This document shows, one piece after another, positions 48,038 to 59,480 of a stretch of DNA of 64,000 nt. The stretch is from Tamarix chinensis (lineage: Eukaryota > Streptophyta > Magnoliopsida > Caryophyllales > Tamaricaceae), in contig CM060177.1 in assembly GCA_030549775.1 (NCBI GenBank), positions 46,216,244-46,280,243 on the forward strand, written 5' to 3'. The number at the start of each line of letters is the position of its first letter. Position 1 is the first letter of the stretch. The notes beneath the pieces were generated by a model. The model searched no databases. It saw nothing but the letters and a program-made list of their open reading frames with translations, and had not been told where the DNA came from. The translations under genes were made by a program, and so were the position numbers.

Positions 48038-49498
48038 CTAATCAGAATCTGAAGGCAAATCCGCAGGTATGACTGAGGCAGGAGGAGATGGTACATCAGC
48101 AGCATCAGTATCAGGATTGGCAGCAGAATCAGTATCGGGAGTGGCAACAGGATCATCGGGCGTAAGGTTTTGCAACACTGGTCTCAGTTCTCTGTCACAA
48201 AACTTTTCATACTCTCCCTTGTCACCACCTTTTCTCTTTACCTCGACCACTGCCAAAGACTGTGTCAGCTCAAATATCTCGGCTGCAATCGTCAATGGCC
48301 CCTTAACTCCATCCCTTGAACCTTCCAAACTCACTCTGCAATCCTTTTTCCTCACGGTAAAGCTAACAATCTTGGCAATCTCCTCCAATTTTGATATGAT
48401 CTTCGGAATAGGAGCACCCGAAACAAACCTCGATCCTTCTCCACCTTCCTCAAACAGTCCAGATAAATCAAATCCCTGGGAGAATGATATTATGTCGAAT
48501 GCATTCAAGCTTGCAGGCCTAGGCATACCGGGCACAGGCCTTCGAGGCTCTACCTCAGTATCGGTTTCAGATACATCACTCATGAAATCAACCTCATCTT
48601 CATGCAATCTACATAACTTATCATCCTCGATATAGAACTTTACATGCTTAAATCCCTTTCTGAACCATTTATTTTCCATAATCTCCGGAACGGTAATCCG
48701 GGACTCGGGGTTTTTATGCAGGAGACGCAGTAACAACCGAACCAAATCGGGAGAAAACCACCTGGGACAACTAAATTCACCTTTATATATCTTCTTATAC
48801 ATAGCCATGATATTTTGATCTTGGAAAGGCAAATAACCAGCCATCAAAACAAACAAGATAACCCCGCAAGACCAGATATCGACCTTAGCTGCATCATATC
48901 CTTTTCTTGCCAAGACCTCAGGAGCAACATAAGCAGGCGTCCCACAAAATGTATGAAACAAACCATCCTGCCTAATTTGATCAGAAACAGCACTCAGCCC
49001 AAAATCAGAAACCTTAAGATCACCATTTTCATCTAATAACAGATTTTCAGGCTTCAAATCACGATGATAAACCCCTCTAGCATGACAGAATGAAACAGCT
49101 GAAATCAATTGCTGAAAGTACTTCCTAGCGACTTCCTCTTTCAATCTACCTTTAGCTACCTTATTGAAGAGCTCACCTCCCTTGACGTACTCCATAACAA
49201 AGTAAATTTTCGACTTTGACGCCATGATCTCGAATAACTGAACAATGTTCGGATGCCTTACTCTTCGAAGAATCGAGATCTCCCTCTTGACATGCGCCAT
49301 AAACCCTCCCTTCATGATTTTCTCCTTATCTATCACCTTTATCGCGACACTTACACCAGTCTTGGCGTTGTTCGCATGATAGACCTTGGCAAAAGTGCCC
49401 TGTCCCAACAGCTTACCGACCTCGAATCGACCCAGAAGAAGAGGTTGGTTTTTCGATTTACCACTAGGGGTAGGAGCTGTTTTCGAAGGTTCCGCCAT
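48038..49498 (-). CDS. CIPK12: CBL-interacting protein kinase (CIPK/SnRK3), intronless
   Basis: 486 codons, uninterrupted. Ser/Thr kinase domain about 25-280: glycine loop GQGTFAKVY (32-40), ATP lysine K54, HRDLKPEN (145-152) with catalytic D147, DFG 165-167, and an activation loop ending VAPE (191-194). The regulatory region has the NAF motif [18 protein letters not shown] (332-349), which binds calcineurin B-like calcium sensors and relieves autoinhibition. A PP2C-interacting region follows (about 358-395, RFVSGAP...[12 protein letters not shown]). Such kinases transmit calcium signals to ion transporters and stress responses. The sequence and the lack of introns place it in the CIPK12/18/19 group; the exact number is uncertain. 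The tail (about 450-486) is Asp/Pro/Ala-rich with near repeats ([15 protein letters not shown]). The start is the first in-frame Met before the conserved core. All catalytic residues are present, so it is probably functional. Confidence 0.95.
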   Translation of the reverse strand: MAEPSKTAPTPSGKSKNQPLLLGRFEVGKLLGQGTFAKVYHANNAKTGVSVAIKVIDKEKIMKGGFMAHVKREISILRRVRHPNIVQLFEIMASKSKIYFVMEYVKGGELFNKVAKGRLKEEVARKYFQQLISAVSFCHARGVYHRDLKPENLLLDENGDLKVSDFGLSAVSDQIRQDGLFHTFCGTPAYVAPEVLARKGYDAAKVDIWSCGVILFVLMAGYLPFQDQNIMAMYKKIYKGEFSCPRWFSPDLVRLLLRLLHKNPESRITVPEIMENKWFRKGFKHVKFYIEDDKLCRLHEDEVDFMSDVSETDTEVEPRRPVPGMPRPASLNAFDIISFSQGFDLSGLFEEGGEGSRFVSGAPIPKIISKLEEIAKIVSFTVRKKDCRVSLEGSRDGVKGPLTIAAEIFELTQSLAVVEVKRKGGDKGEYEKFCDRELRPVLQNLTPDDPVATPDTDSAANPDTDAADVPSPPASVIPADLPSDSD

Positions 49499-52034
49499 TG
49501 ATAATAGCGATGACAGTGGATTTCTTCAAATTTCGACAGAGGGAAATCCTAATCACTTGATTTTTGAGTTATGAAATGTTCTTCATAGATCCAGAGTTAA
49601 AAGTTCGTTCTTCTAGTTTTTCTCTTGAAGAAGTCTCCCGGCTTTTGACGATGGATTAGGGAAGGAAAACGTCAGTACGTCTTTGGTAGAGAAACACCAA
49701 TTTTATGTTGAGTGAAGTAACGGAGGTGCTTGACGGCATAGCTTGACGTCTGTGTCCTCTTATTGCGTCTGCCAGCTGGTGACATCCGTATGCCCGTCTT
49801 CCGTTAATAATTGTACGCTGTGCCCTGTGCGCCGTTAAAACTTGAAACCCAGCCACGTTTGGCTGTTACAAATCAGAATTATCAAAAAGAAAAGATTCTC
49901 GGATATACGGAGTTCAGATGCTTTTAGGGGGGAAAAAAAGAATTATAATAAATCAATAATTTTTCAAAATAATTTGTTTATATAACCGAAATGATGTATA
50001 GTTTCATTTTAAGTGTGCATCTCAATTATTTATTGTGTGTTTGTAGACATTTATCATAGATACGATATTTTTGATTATCATTATTCTTAAATAATAATGG
50101 ATCACATGGATCAAAATAATTAAATGATACAAGATAATTAATCTTATTGCGAAACATACAAGACTCTTTAAAGTTTAAATATCATTTTATATTCATATTT
50201 TCTTAATAATTCACAACACTAAATCAATCCGATGATACTCAAATTGTATAGTAAAGTCGTATGCAATATTTTTCTCACATGCAAGGTAATTTTGTAAATA
50301 TATTAAACTTTTTTTAACAATGATAGCACATCTTATATAGTACAAATACATATGTTCTAAGTGTATGATAAAAAATATCGTCATATTTTTGTAAATTTTA
50401 TATTTTAAATAATAGAAAAATATACACACCTTAATAGAATATCAATACATATCTTATAATGTGTATATATATTAAATAATATAAATACAAATCCTTTATG
50501 TATATATATATAGATAGATAGATATAGAGAGAGAGACACAATAAGAATACACATGTTACATAATAATAATAATAATAATAATAATATATTATAGACTATA
50601 ATGTTGCATCCTCTTTATCAAATTATACATCTCCCATAACAATAACATAAACAGTTGATCTGTCATACACTTTGTACGCATTTCTAAAAGTATAGTATTG
50701 TGAAAATTTTAATAGATTGAATTTAATTATGCATTTCTGAATGGCAAGCCATGATTATTTCCGCCTCTCTCAAATTCCTTGTTTACAGAGGCAAATATCA
50801 TCACCTCATAGAAGAGCTTTACCGGTCATCATGTCTTTGGCAGAATTGGGCACCAATTTCAACGACAACGACGACCTTTTTCTCATGCATAATTAAAACT
50901 ACCATTATTTACTATTGATTCACCCCCCCCCCTCCAATTTTATTTATTTTTTGCTTCGCCTTCTTTGTTTTAATTAAGTGGGAAGAGGGAGGAAGATTGC
51001 AGAGAAAATGGTGTTATCCGGTCCACGATGCCAAAAACTGTTACCATATGCAACGTACTCACTGCATATGGATGTATGATGCAGCAATTGCTCGCTATAG
51101 CTCACGACGACTCCAAGGTCAAGCTAATAATTTTCCTTATATATCTATTTTTTTTTCATATTATTGATTTAATTACTATAACTAGGAGTATCACATTTAT
51201 CCAAATGTATGATATTCAACATAATATTATATTATTACCTGTCATTTAAAAATTACATAAATATTTTACTTTAAAAATTTCTAAAAGGAAAATTTATGAG
51301 TTAAATATATTATATATAACATGAAATGTAATACTTTGGATAATATAAAATCAAATCTTATAATTCTCGGTTCAATGTTAATATCAGTCAATTTTTATTG
51401 CACTTTTGTTTGAATATATGAAATGGATCTAAATTAGCAGCATTATTATTATTATTACTACAATTAAGCAATAGTAACAAAAATTTAAAATTTTAATTAT
51501 GATAATAAACTTTTGAAATTTTAATGGCTATAATTACACTCAAACAAATAAAAATATCAAGGCATAAAGTATTTTCCATTTCCCGTCCATCAAATTATTT
51601 CCAACAAGTAAGATTGAGTAGGATTGAGTACATGTAGTAGGATTGACAAAGTTGACCTTAATTGATGGTGACTCATCATGGGTGTGTGTGTGTGTATGGC
51701 ATCATGTCTACGTGGTGATAAGATGCTAATCAATTATTTTATTTTATTTTTCGGATAGTTCGTCCTTTTGATAGGTATACTTCAGTCCACGTATCTTTCA
51801 AGTTCATACGGTATTCAATAGGACGAAAGTCAGTAAACAAACGCTTCAAGGTTTGTTGAAATTTAAATAATACGTGACGAGATTGGTCCAGAGAGTCTTT
51901 TACAGTTCCATGTGGTTGACCGACTAATATGGAAATGGCTGTGCTTAAATAATATTATATATGTAGGAGACCGAATAAAAATCCATGTTTTTCTCGAGGC
52001 ACGGGGAAATTAGTATTTTATTAGTCAATATAGC
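49499..52034. other. Intergenic region beyond the CIPK 5' end
   Basis: The first 350 bases probably hold the CIPK promoter and leader. The rest is AT-rich. It holds inverted AAGATATGTATT-type phrases (50300-50480), a (TAA)n run and a C10 run near 50925. A 73-codon plus frame at 51028 could be a small first exon but matches nothing I recognise. Confidence 0.5.
50560..50586. repeat. (TAA)n microsatellite
   Basis: About nine AATAAT units in AT-rich intergenic sequence. Confidence 0.85.
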
Positions 52035-52440
52035 TCAAGACAATACCATAGTAGCGGAGGTCGAATCAATTGCCCAGAGATCTAATTGAGCGTCTGGATC
52101 TAACTTCGCCATAGAATGTGCCACACTGTTGCATGTTCATCTAGTGTGGCTCCGTTGTAATTTGGCCAGAGATAGCATCTGCCCGAGCAAGGACAACCCG
52201 AAGAATGAAGCCGGATCTTGACCGGCTAAGAGTTCTCTTCTATCTTTCTTTTTATCTATGTATCTATAGGTTGCAAATCAGCACAGAGCAATCAACAAAT
52301 TCCATACTAATGTTGTTTCAAACCTCTATTGGAGATAATGTGAAGCGTCTGCATGTAGCAAGGCATTCCGCACCTCTTCTAAGGACTAGCTCCTATTAAT
52401 CTGCTTACGACTTGCCATGCAAACTCCACCATTCTCGTTC
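52035..52440 (-). pseudogene. RNase H-like (RVT_3-type) fragment
   Basis: On minus the C-terminal piece reads TCNSVAHSMAKLDPDAQLDLW and then a stop. It resembles the end of plant RNase H-like domains (motif R..NSVAH.LAK). Upstream pieces (GGVCMASRKQ; SLEEVRNALLHAD) resemble the earlier part of the fold, in a frame with stops. This looks like a relic of a LINE or RNase H gene. The match is by motif only and the coding boundaries are approximate. Confidence 0.45.
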
Positions 52441-52457
52441 CTACAAACAAAGCTCAG

Positions 52458-53102
52458 TGTCATGGCCCACTTATATATATATTTTTTATATTTTTTATGA
52501 AAGGTTCTAGAATATTCTAGAATTGTATATAGTCTATAGTAGAATTGTGTGAAAATATATAGATCATTGTATAAATATTTAGAGACCTCCTAGAATTGTT
52601 TGAAACACTCTAAAATTTTAAAGGTTAGAAGAATCATGAAGAGATCTATAAGAGTCTCATAAAATCTATTATAATCTAGAAGGGTCTCTAGAATTATCTA
52701 AATGTTGCGGAAAATCTAGAACCTTCCACAGAAAGCGGAAAAGGGAAGGGGACATCAACTATAAATAGAGAACCACCCCATTTTCTCCCACCATCTCCCA
52801 AGTTATAATCTCTCTCCTCTCTCATCAATAAAGTATTATCTTCTTATACACAAACTCTCTCACTATTTCTCTAAGTCTCCTAAAGATCTCCAAGTATTCA
52901 TACTTATCCTTAAAGGCTTGGTAATAACCTTAGTATGGGAAATGCTGACTTAGTGAGCACTAAAGGAGTTGTACTTCTAAGTGCCGCATAGAAAAAACTG
53001 AGGTGAAAGAAGTCACTCCGTGACATCAAGCCCTAAATATAGCATCGCTCAACTTACCCACATTAGTGTTGATTTTGTTGAAGCCCGCCAGTGGCTTCCA
53101 CC
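52458..53102 (+). mobile_element. LTR-like block with heat-shock element, TATA box and poly(A) signal
   Basis: The layout resembles a Copia-type LTR promoter: many TCTAGAA motifs, a TATA box CTATAAATAG (52759-52768), a CT-rich leader, then AATAAA (52827-52832). Boundaries (TG at 52458, CA near 53102) are guesses and no target duplication or partner LTR was found. It could also be a solo LTR of an ONSEN-like heat-responsive element. Confidence 0.45.
52505..52522 (+). promoter_or_regulatory. Heat-shock element
   Basis: TTCTAGAATATTCTAGAA: four perfectly alternating TTC/GAA units with 2-base spacing, the binding pattern of heat-shock transcription factors. Confidence 0.6.
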
Positions 53103-53534
53103 AATGCAAAATATCCTTTTTTTTTAAACCTTAATTCATTACATTATATTTCTGAACATATATATATAATATGGAAAAGTACCTTGAAAAGAACTTAAGG
53201 AAATATAGCTTTGAATGATCTAGTAATTTTGATATAAGAATCATTCTTGTAAAGGGCTTATAACCGATTCTACAATTTTTTAGATGATAATGACATCTGA
53301 CTAACCAAAATTTACTAGAAATATATTTTCAAACTTTCCCACATTTTCATAATTGTCACTTCCACCTTCTCCTTCCTTCCCTCCATATCAGTCTCCATCG
53401 GTTGGAGCTATGTACTATCTTCCCTTATTATTTTTTTTCCTTTCCCTCTGTCATGGGATTTCTAACACAAATGTATCCCCTCCACCTTTTTAGACTCCGT
53501 CTTATTTCTTCTTATAGTATAATACTTCAAATTA
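53103..53534. other. Unassigned stretch
   Basis: AT-rich with short T runs; nothing recognised. Confidence 0.4.
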
Positions 53535-54263
53535 TGTGATAAATGATTGAACTTAAGAAAATTAACAAGACTACCTATATAATATATTTTCTTTTTTTTT
53601 AGAAATCTAGATATTCTCATAGTTAAGCGAGATTGGCTAAAAACTTCTAAGAATGAGTGACCTCTTAGGAAATTTCTTAGGTTACATGTGAGTGGATAAA
53701 ATGTACACTAATAAAGACTCGTATGTATCTGTGGGATCATTCAGTAATCCCAAAAACATTTTAAGTGACTATTTATGTCTATGTGGATGTTAGGTGTTAT
53801 AAAGGATATTTGAGTTAAATTGCCACCACACGCTATACATGGATTGGCCACTCAGGCGCCTAGTAAAAATGATTCTAGCAATAGGATTATATTATATTAA
53901 GACAAATGATTATTGAAATGCAACAAGGGTGTTACGATCTTCGAATGAGGAAGTATGCAATAACCCCAATTATATGGTAGATCCAATTATGTGGTAAATA
54001 ATTTAGGATTAAAATAATTGATAAAATTAAATATATCAACAAGATGCACCTTCCTTTTTAGAAAAACCATTATTAGAAAATTCCACATTTAAGCATTCTT
54101 ATCTTTGAGTAATCTAAGGATTAATGATCTTCTATGAAGTTTCTCGGGTGTGAGTGGATAAAGAAAGCTAAAAATGACTCATTTTGATCTATGGGGAAAG
54201 ATATTAATCTTAAAAGCATTTTAGCTGACTAGTCACCATCAATATGGAGGCAAAGGTGTTACA
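53535..54263 (+). mobile_element. Cassandra-like TRIM element with two 5S-like LTRs (decayed)
   Basis: Two related blocks, 53535-53801 (TGTGATAAATGATT...GGTGTTATA) and 53990-54263 (TGTGGTAAATAATTT...GGTGTTACA), flank a 188-bp middle. The total of 729 bp is within the usual Cassandra size. The first has AGTTAAGCG (53621-53629) and GAATGAGTGACCTCTTAGGA; both resemble the 5S rRNA internal promoter region. The primer site and a target duplication are not recognisable, so the element is old or the ends are slightly misplaced. Confidence 0.65.
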
Positions 54264-54818
54264 CCTATGTACTAGCACTCAAGTGAGGCTTAACCAACAC
54301 TCATCCCCTTCCTTCTCTTGGTTGACAACATTTGGTGGTTGGACATAATTTTTATTTACTTCTTCCATTCCTCTCTTCAACTCATTCCCTTACATTTCAA
54401 GACAAATCCTCCAAGTGGTCAAGCATTTTCTCTCTTCCTCTTTCTTGTCTCAAGCTTTTACTTCTTCTTTCCCTCTATTATTTGGAACTTCTTACTCTAA
54501 ATTTCTTATTTTTATCTCATGGCAAAGGTGAATTAAAACCTTGAGAAAGTTGAAGGAAATCCTTGATTGTTCTCTTTTTGAGATCATCCACTCCAAGAGA
54601 AGGGTTTTGATTTTCATTTGTGCTCTTTAAAATATGTTTTGTCCTTTATTTTGATTTAAGAAGAGCATTACTAATGTTTTTTTATTTCTTGAAAATGTTA
54701 TAAAGGTTCCAAGAAAATTGTCTAGAGTAATTAGAGCTCTTTTCTTTTTGTATTTTTTTGAGCTTTGAACTTAGGTAAACCCACTTTACACTAAGAAAAT
54801 AGGTTATTATGTGCTAAT
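54264..54818. other. Unassigned CT-rich to AT-rich stretch
   Basis: Partly pyrimidine-rich (54300-54480). Possibly a further large-LTR piece, but no end or motif confirms it. Confidence 0.35.
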
Positions 54819-55720
54819 TGTAACACTCCCCTTTTTCACTCCTAAAAAATTTCATTTCAAACAATGCAGAAGTTGAAAATACACTTAGGAAAAATGAGGT
54901 GATACTGCAATACCTAACATAAGATAGACATCCTCCGCCTACCCTATATTATAGATAAGGCTAAAACCAACAAAATAATTTTAAAATAGAGTGTGCAGCC
55001 TTAAATTACATAAACATTTAAAAGATTGTTTGCATCAAGGACCTCAACGGTCCTCGACCAAGTCAAATATAGGGAAATGGTAAGTTAAAACTATGAGGCT
55101 ATATTAGTTATAAAAAAGACTAAGGTGTGAACCCAAAACCATGGTACGTCACAAACCGCACAAAACCCTCCAGATGTCCATGCTCTCAAGCCCCAAACCC
55201 AAGCTAAGGTAGGCCCACTATTGGTCATTCCTGAAAATCTACACGTAGCCGTCTACTTGTGGGAATGAGTAGGTTACCAAGCAAATTGACACATTAGTAA
55301 ACTACTTATTGAGTAAGCCAAGTTGCCTCCTCAACGAGAAATATAAATATGCAAATTCTATCATAACATAGATGTCATACTTAATATGTGTCATATTAAT
55401 GCCACATACATAAAGGTAGTAATGCCTCAGAATATACTATCATGCATAACATGGGCAACACATAATATATCACGCTTATATTATAATAATATAGATAATT
55501 ACACATGTACTAGGCATATTAATCCAAACAACCATGCTTCAGGTGTTTTATTCATGCAAGATCTTAAGGCGAACACTACTGTAACAAGATCTAAGTCATG
55601 CGTTGAGAAGTTTTATTCATGCAGCTTCAGGTGTTGAGAAGCATATGTCACTACTTTACTATGTTGCATTAGCATGCAAACTAATCCATACTTGGAAGAA
55701 TCACTTTACACATCAAAACC
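54819..55720 (-). mobile_element. 3' part of a minus-strand large LTR
   Basis: Begins TGTAACACTCCCCTTTTTCA with ACTCCT shortly after. This is the complement of the L4 end (GGAGTGAAATTTGGGGGTGTTACA). About 100 bases on, TAACATAAGATAGACATC matches the complement of the L4 phrase at 41045-41105. It probably belongs with the pol fragment to its right. Confidence 0.6.
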
Positions 55721-55724
55721 ATCA

Positions 55725-56758
55725 GACCCACTCGGCAATGTGAGCACTGGGGCTGAATTCAAACACCTCTTCAACTCCTCAAAGGCTTCACCACACTTCT
55801 TATTCCACTAGAAACACGTAGCCTTCTTTAATATTCAAGTCAACGATTGCGCTACCTTGGAGAAGTCTACCACAAACCAATGGTAATAACCCGCTAATCC
55901 TAAAAAGCTACGCACCTCTTTGATAGAAGTGGGTGTTGGCCAGTTAGAAATAGTTGGCATCTTAGCTATATCAATTACCACTTAATCCTTAGAGATTACA
56001 TGTCCATGGAAAGCCACTTGATCTAACCAATACTCGCACTTTGAGGGTTTGGAGTATAGTTGATGGGACCTCAACAAGGCTAAAGTCTACCTTAAATGTT
56101 GCTCATGTATCTCTTGAAGGCATGAGTAGATGAGGATGTCGTCAACGAATGCTACGACAAAGTGATCCAAGAATGGATGGTAGATATGGTTCATAAGGGA
56201 CATAAAAGCTACTAGTGCATTAGTGAGTTCAAAAGTCATTAATGTGAACTCATAATGGCCATATCTTATTCGAAAAGCAATCTTAGGGATGTATCGCTCA
56301 ACTCTCCTCATTTGATGGTGGTCTGATTGAATATCAATATTGGAGAATACCTTGGCTCCCTTTAGTTGATCGAATAGGTCATCAATCCTTAGCAGTAGAC
56401 AATGGTTCCTTACCATCACCTGGTTCAAACCTCAGTATTCGATGCACAACCTCAAGCTCCAATCCTTATTTCTCACAAATAGGACTAGCTTTCCCTATGG
56501 TGATATGCTTGGTCAGATGTAACCCTTCTCCAAAAGCTCCTCCAACTAAGGCTTGAGTTCTTTCATCTCCTTAAGTGCCATATGGTATGGGGCTCTATAT
56601 ACTGGCTTTGTCCTTGGCAACACGTCCATAGTGAACTTGACTTCTCGAACGGATGGAATTCCCAAAATCTCCTCTAGGAATACATTAGGATACTCACGGA
56701 TCCTCTGCCAAGCTCCTTCATGCATAAACCCTCTCCATTTATCCATCGTTCCTTTCAT
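55725..56758 (-). pseudogene. Del/Tekay-like gypsy reverse transcriptase fragment
   Basis: Minus-strand pol remnant. 56546-56758 gives REYPNVFLEEILGIPSVREV and PVYRAPYHMALKEMKELK. 56087-56428 gives RIDDLFDQLKGAKVFSNIDI, IRYGHYEFTLMTFELTNALVAFM and the catalytic FVDDILIY. 55740-55960 gives VRSFLGLAGYYHWFVVDFSK then EAFEELKRCLNSAPVLTLP, the RNase H entry. Wording such as DLFDQLKGA is typical of the Tekay/Del clade of chromoviruses. It is cut before RNase H and integrase. Confidence 0.8.
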
Positions 56759-56759
56759 T

Positions 56760-59480
56760 TTTTACCTTTCTTCTTCACCATTTTTATCTACAACATACTC
56801 CTCCACCAACCTCCTTTCTTTAACCATGGCCATTTTACTAATCCATCACCTCCTACACAAAAAAATCCTATTGAAACCACCCCAACACCAATGCACAACC
56901 TCACTAAAATCACCCTAGCTCACTCGTCTAACAACACCAAAACTTCTCCCTCCCCTTAGCTTCAGTTGTTCCCACCAAAACCACCACCACACCATTAGAA
57001 ATCATATCCATTCTAACCCCTCTTGCTTTTACAAAAACCATCTCACCTCACCCTCCACCACTAGAAAAAATTACTAAAGTTATCCCCTCCTCCTTTAACT
57101 AAATTTACCTAAGCTCACCCTATTTGTTGCACCATTATCCATGGAATCCTCTCCCTACACCTTTAGTATTTTGTGCCAAATTTTCCTCCTCCCTTTTCTA
57201 CACCTTTCCTTTCCATTCTCCCCTACCCAGAACTAGCCATTCCTGCCAAAGACCCCCCTAGCAACGACACACAACATCGGTTCCCCTCCTCTCCATCTCG
57301 GTGACATCCAACGAAGTCTTCCTCTTTTGTTGCTTGAGTTTTGTTTTTTTTCTTTGACTGGTTAGTAATCCTTGATATATTTTAGTAATTTTGGGTTAAT
57401 TTTGTGTAATATTAAATGCTAATACATATATTTTTGGGTGCTAAATTCCTAGGTAATTCTTGAGGATCGAGGAGAAGACTTTTTGTGTGAGCTTGGATTA
57501 GTTAAATTCAATCACTCATAAGACTGTAGAATTTATGTGTGAGCATGCTAGGATTGTTTAGACCTATAATCATGCTAGGTTTTTAAGCTATTCAAGTTTA
57601 ATGACATGTATAAAAAGTGATTACATGTTGAATGAATGATATATACAATTATTGTAAGTTAATACATATGCATGAGTAATATGTTATATGATTTACGTTC
57701 ACATATATAGGGTTTGGTTAGGATTTTCATCCTTGTCAAGTTATGATTTGAATGGCATGCTAAATACCTCATAATTGCTAATGCATAGTATTTAGGGTTA
57801 CAATGATTTGCATGGAAGCATATATGCATGATTAGGGTTAGTTTATGATGATTTCTATTCACATAATATAGGTTAGAGATCCCTACATGTACTGTGATAA
57901 TAATTTCCCTATTTAAATAATGTATTATTATTTAAATATGTACATACATGTTGCATGGATGATGTGATATGTGAGAGTTGTATGATTAGGGTTTTGTGGG
58001 TATAACCCATAAATTGCATGAAAAGTAAAAAATATAGTTAATCGCCAAAATACAAAGATTACCTATGTGCTAAAATAATGTGAAATATTACCTTTTTATC
58101 ATTTTTATGAATAATTTTTCGTAATAGTAATGTTTAGTATGGAAATGAATAAAATGATGAAATTATGGTTTTGAAGGGTATTTTGGTAATTTTAACCTAA
58201 TGTATCTTTTATGAATAATCAAATTTTAGGATAACTTTAATATTAACTAGCTATACATAGATCAATGACCTTAGGATTTATCCTAATAATTGAAAATAAA
58301 AAGAAAAATGGTTAAGTATGGAAATGGGAATTATTATGCAATATGTGACATGTGTGATCACCACTTAAAATATTAATACTTAAAGTAAAATACCTTGATT
58401 TGGGAATGGTTTCTCTGCAAGATTAACTTCCTTAGAGATAATAGGTTAGCTCTCGCTTGTTTTGGCTCACTAGTGTGTCAATGTGCCTCAATAAGGCTAT
58501 ATTATACTCTATAGGTGACCTACATTCCATATAAGAGATATTAATACTTAAAGACTCAATGACCGAGGTTAGAGGATACTATGTTGCCTTTATGTGCTAA
58601 TATGACCAATCATACCACTATGTCCCTAGGTTCAAGAGTAAGGGTATTATGTCACCTTTGAGTGCCAATATGATCGGGTATACCCTTAGTGTCCCTGGGT
58701 TGAATGTATCCCCCTCGAGTAATGTAAAATGGAAGTACCTATTGTGTAGGAAAATTAAAATAAATTATTTTGGATGTGTTGGTTTGGTAGTTGCCTCAGT
58801 GCCCTACCTTTGTATTATCTTAGATTTTTTGGTTTAATAGTTGCCTTAGTACCCTACTTGGTATTTGGAATCTATTTAACTAATCAAATATATCTATTGT
58901 ACTTTGAGATGATATGAAGTGAACTAGTTTGTTTCACTATTGGGCTTGAGACTTGCTATTATTCCATAATTATTGCATGTGTTTATGGTACATGCTTTGT
59001 GCTCTAGTATGCCTTTTGGACCTTGTTGTTGCTATATATAATGTGGGTATGATACTTCTTGTGAGATATTGTGATTTACTCAATACAATAAAGTCGTATT
59101 GATGTTACTTTTATAGATGACTATGTAAAGGACATGGAGTGGCATGAACCATATAAGAGTGGTAAAGATAAGTGTAGTCCTTAGGAAGAGATCCTATTTT
59201 TCATAGTAGGTCTTTGGGTCTAAGAGATAAGACAAATTAGTGTTGTACCTTTGGGTACTTAATTTTTATGTAATCAATTTTCTTCAGACTCTTATTCCCC
59301 TTTATATTTTGATTTTCCATTATTATTCGAAGTATATGATCCACAACTTTAATTTTTTTGGTAATGTCTCGTATTTTCATTGATTTACTTTGGTTATTTC
59401 TTGTTTTAGCCTTAACACTTGATATAAGAAAGTTTATGGAATCAGACTTATGTTATGTATGGTGGTAACACCCACTAACT
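56760..59480 (+). mobile_element. Large plus-strand LTR fragment (Del/Tekay-like layout)
   Basis: A CT-rich block (56760-57340), an AT-rich middle, short imperfect repeats (58560-58720, TGTTGCCTTTATGTGC...ATGTCCCTAGGTT and TGTCACCTTTGAGTGC...GTGTCCCTGGGTT), then TTTTAGCCTTAACAC and GGTGGTAACAC at the end. This is the same order as L4. Its 5' part is missing, and it abuts the minus-strand reverse transcriptase fragment in opposite orientation. Both limits are approximate. Confidence 0.45.

Noticed and set aside
48069..48635. 188-codon plus-strand open frame
   Set aside because: It is antisense to the CIPK C-terminal coding region and only reflects its codon composition.
51028..51249. 73-codon plus frame that might be a first exon
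   Set aside because: Only the first 30 or so codons look non-random and no continuation exon or splice pair was found.
56553..56959. Plus-strand frames of 79 and 121 codons
   Set aside because: Partly antisense to the reverse transcriptase fragment and partly low-complexity CT-rich sequence.
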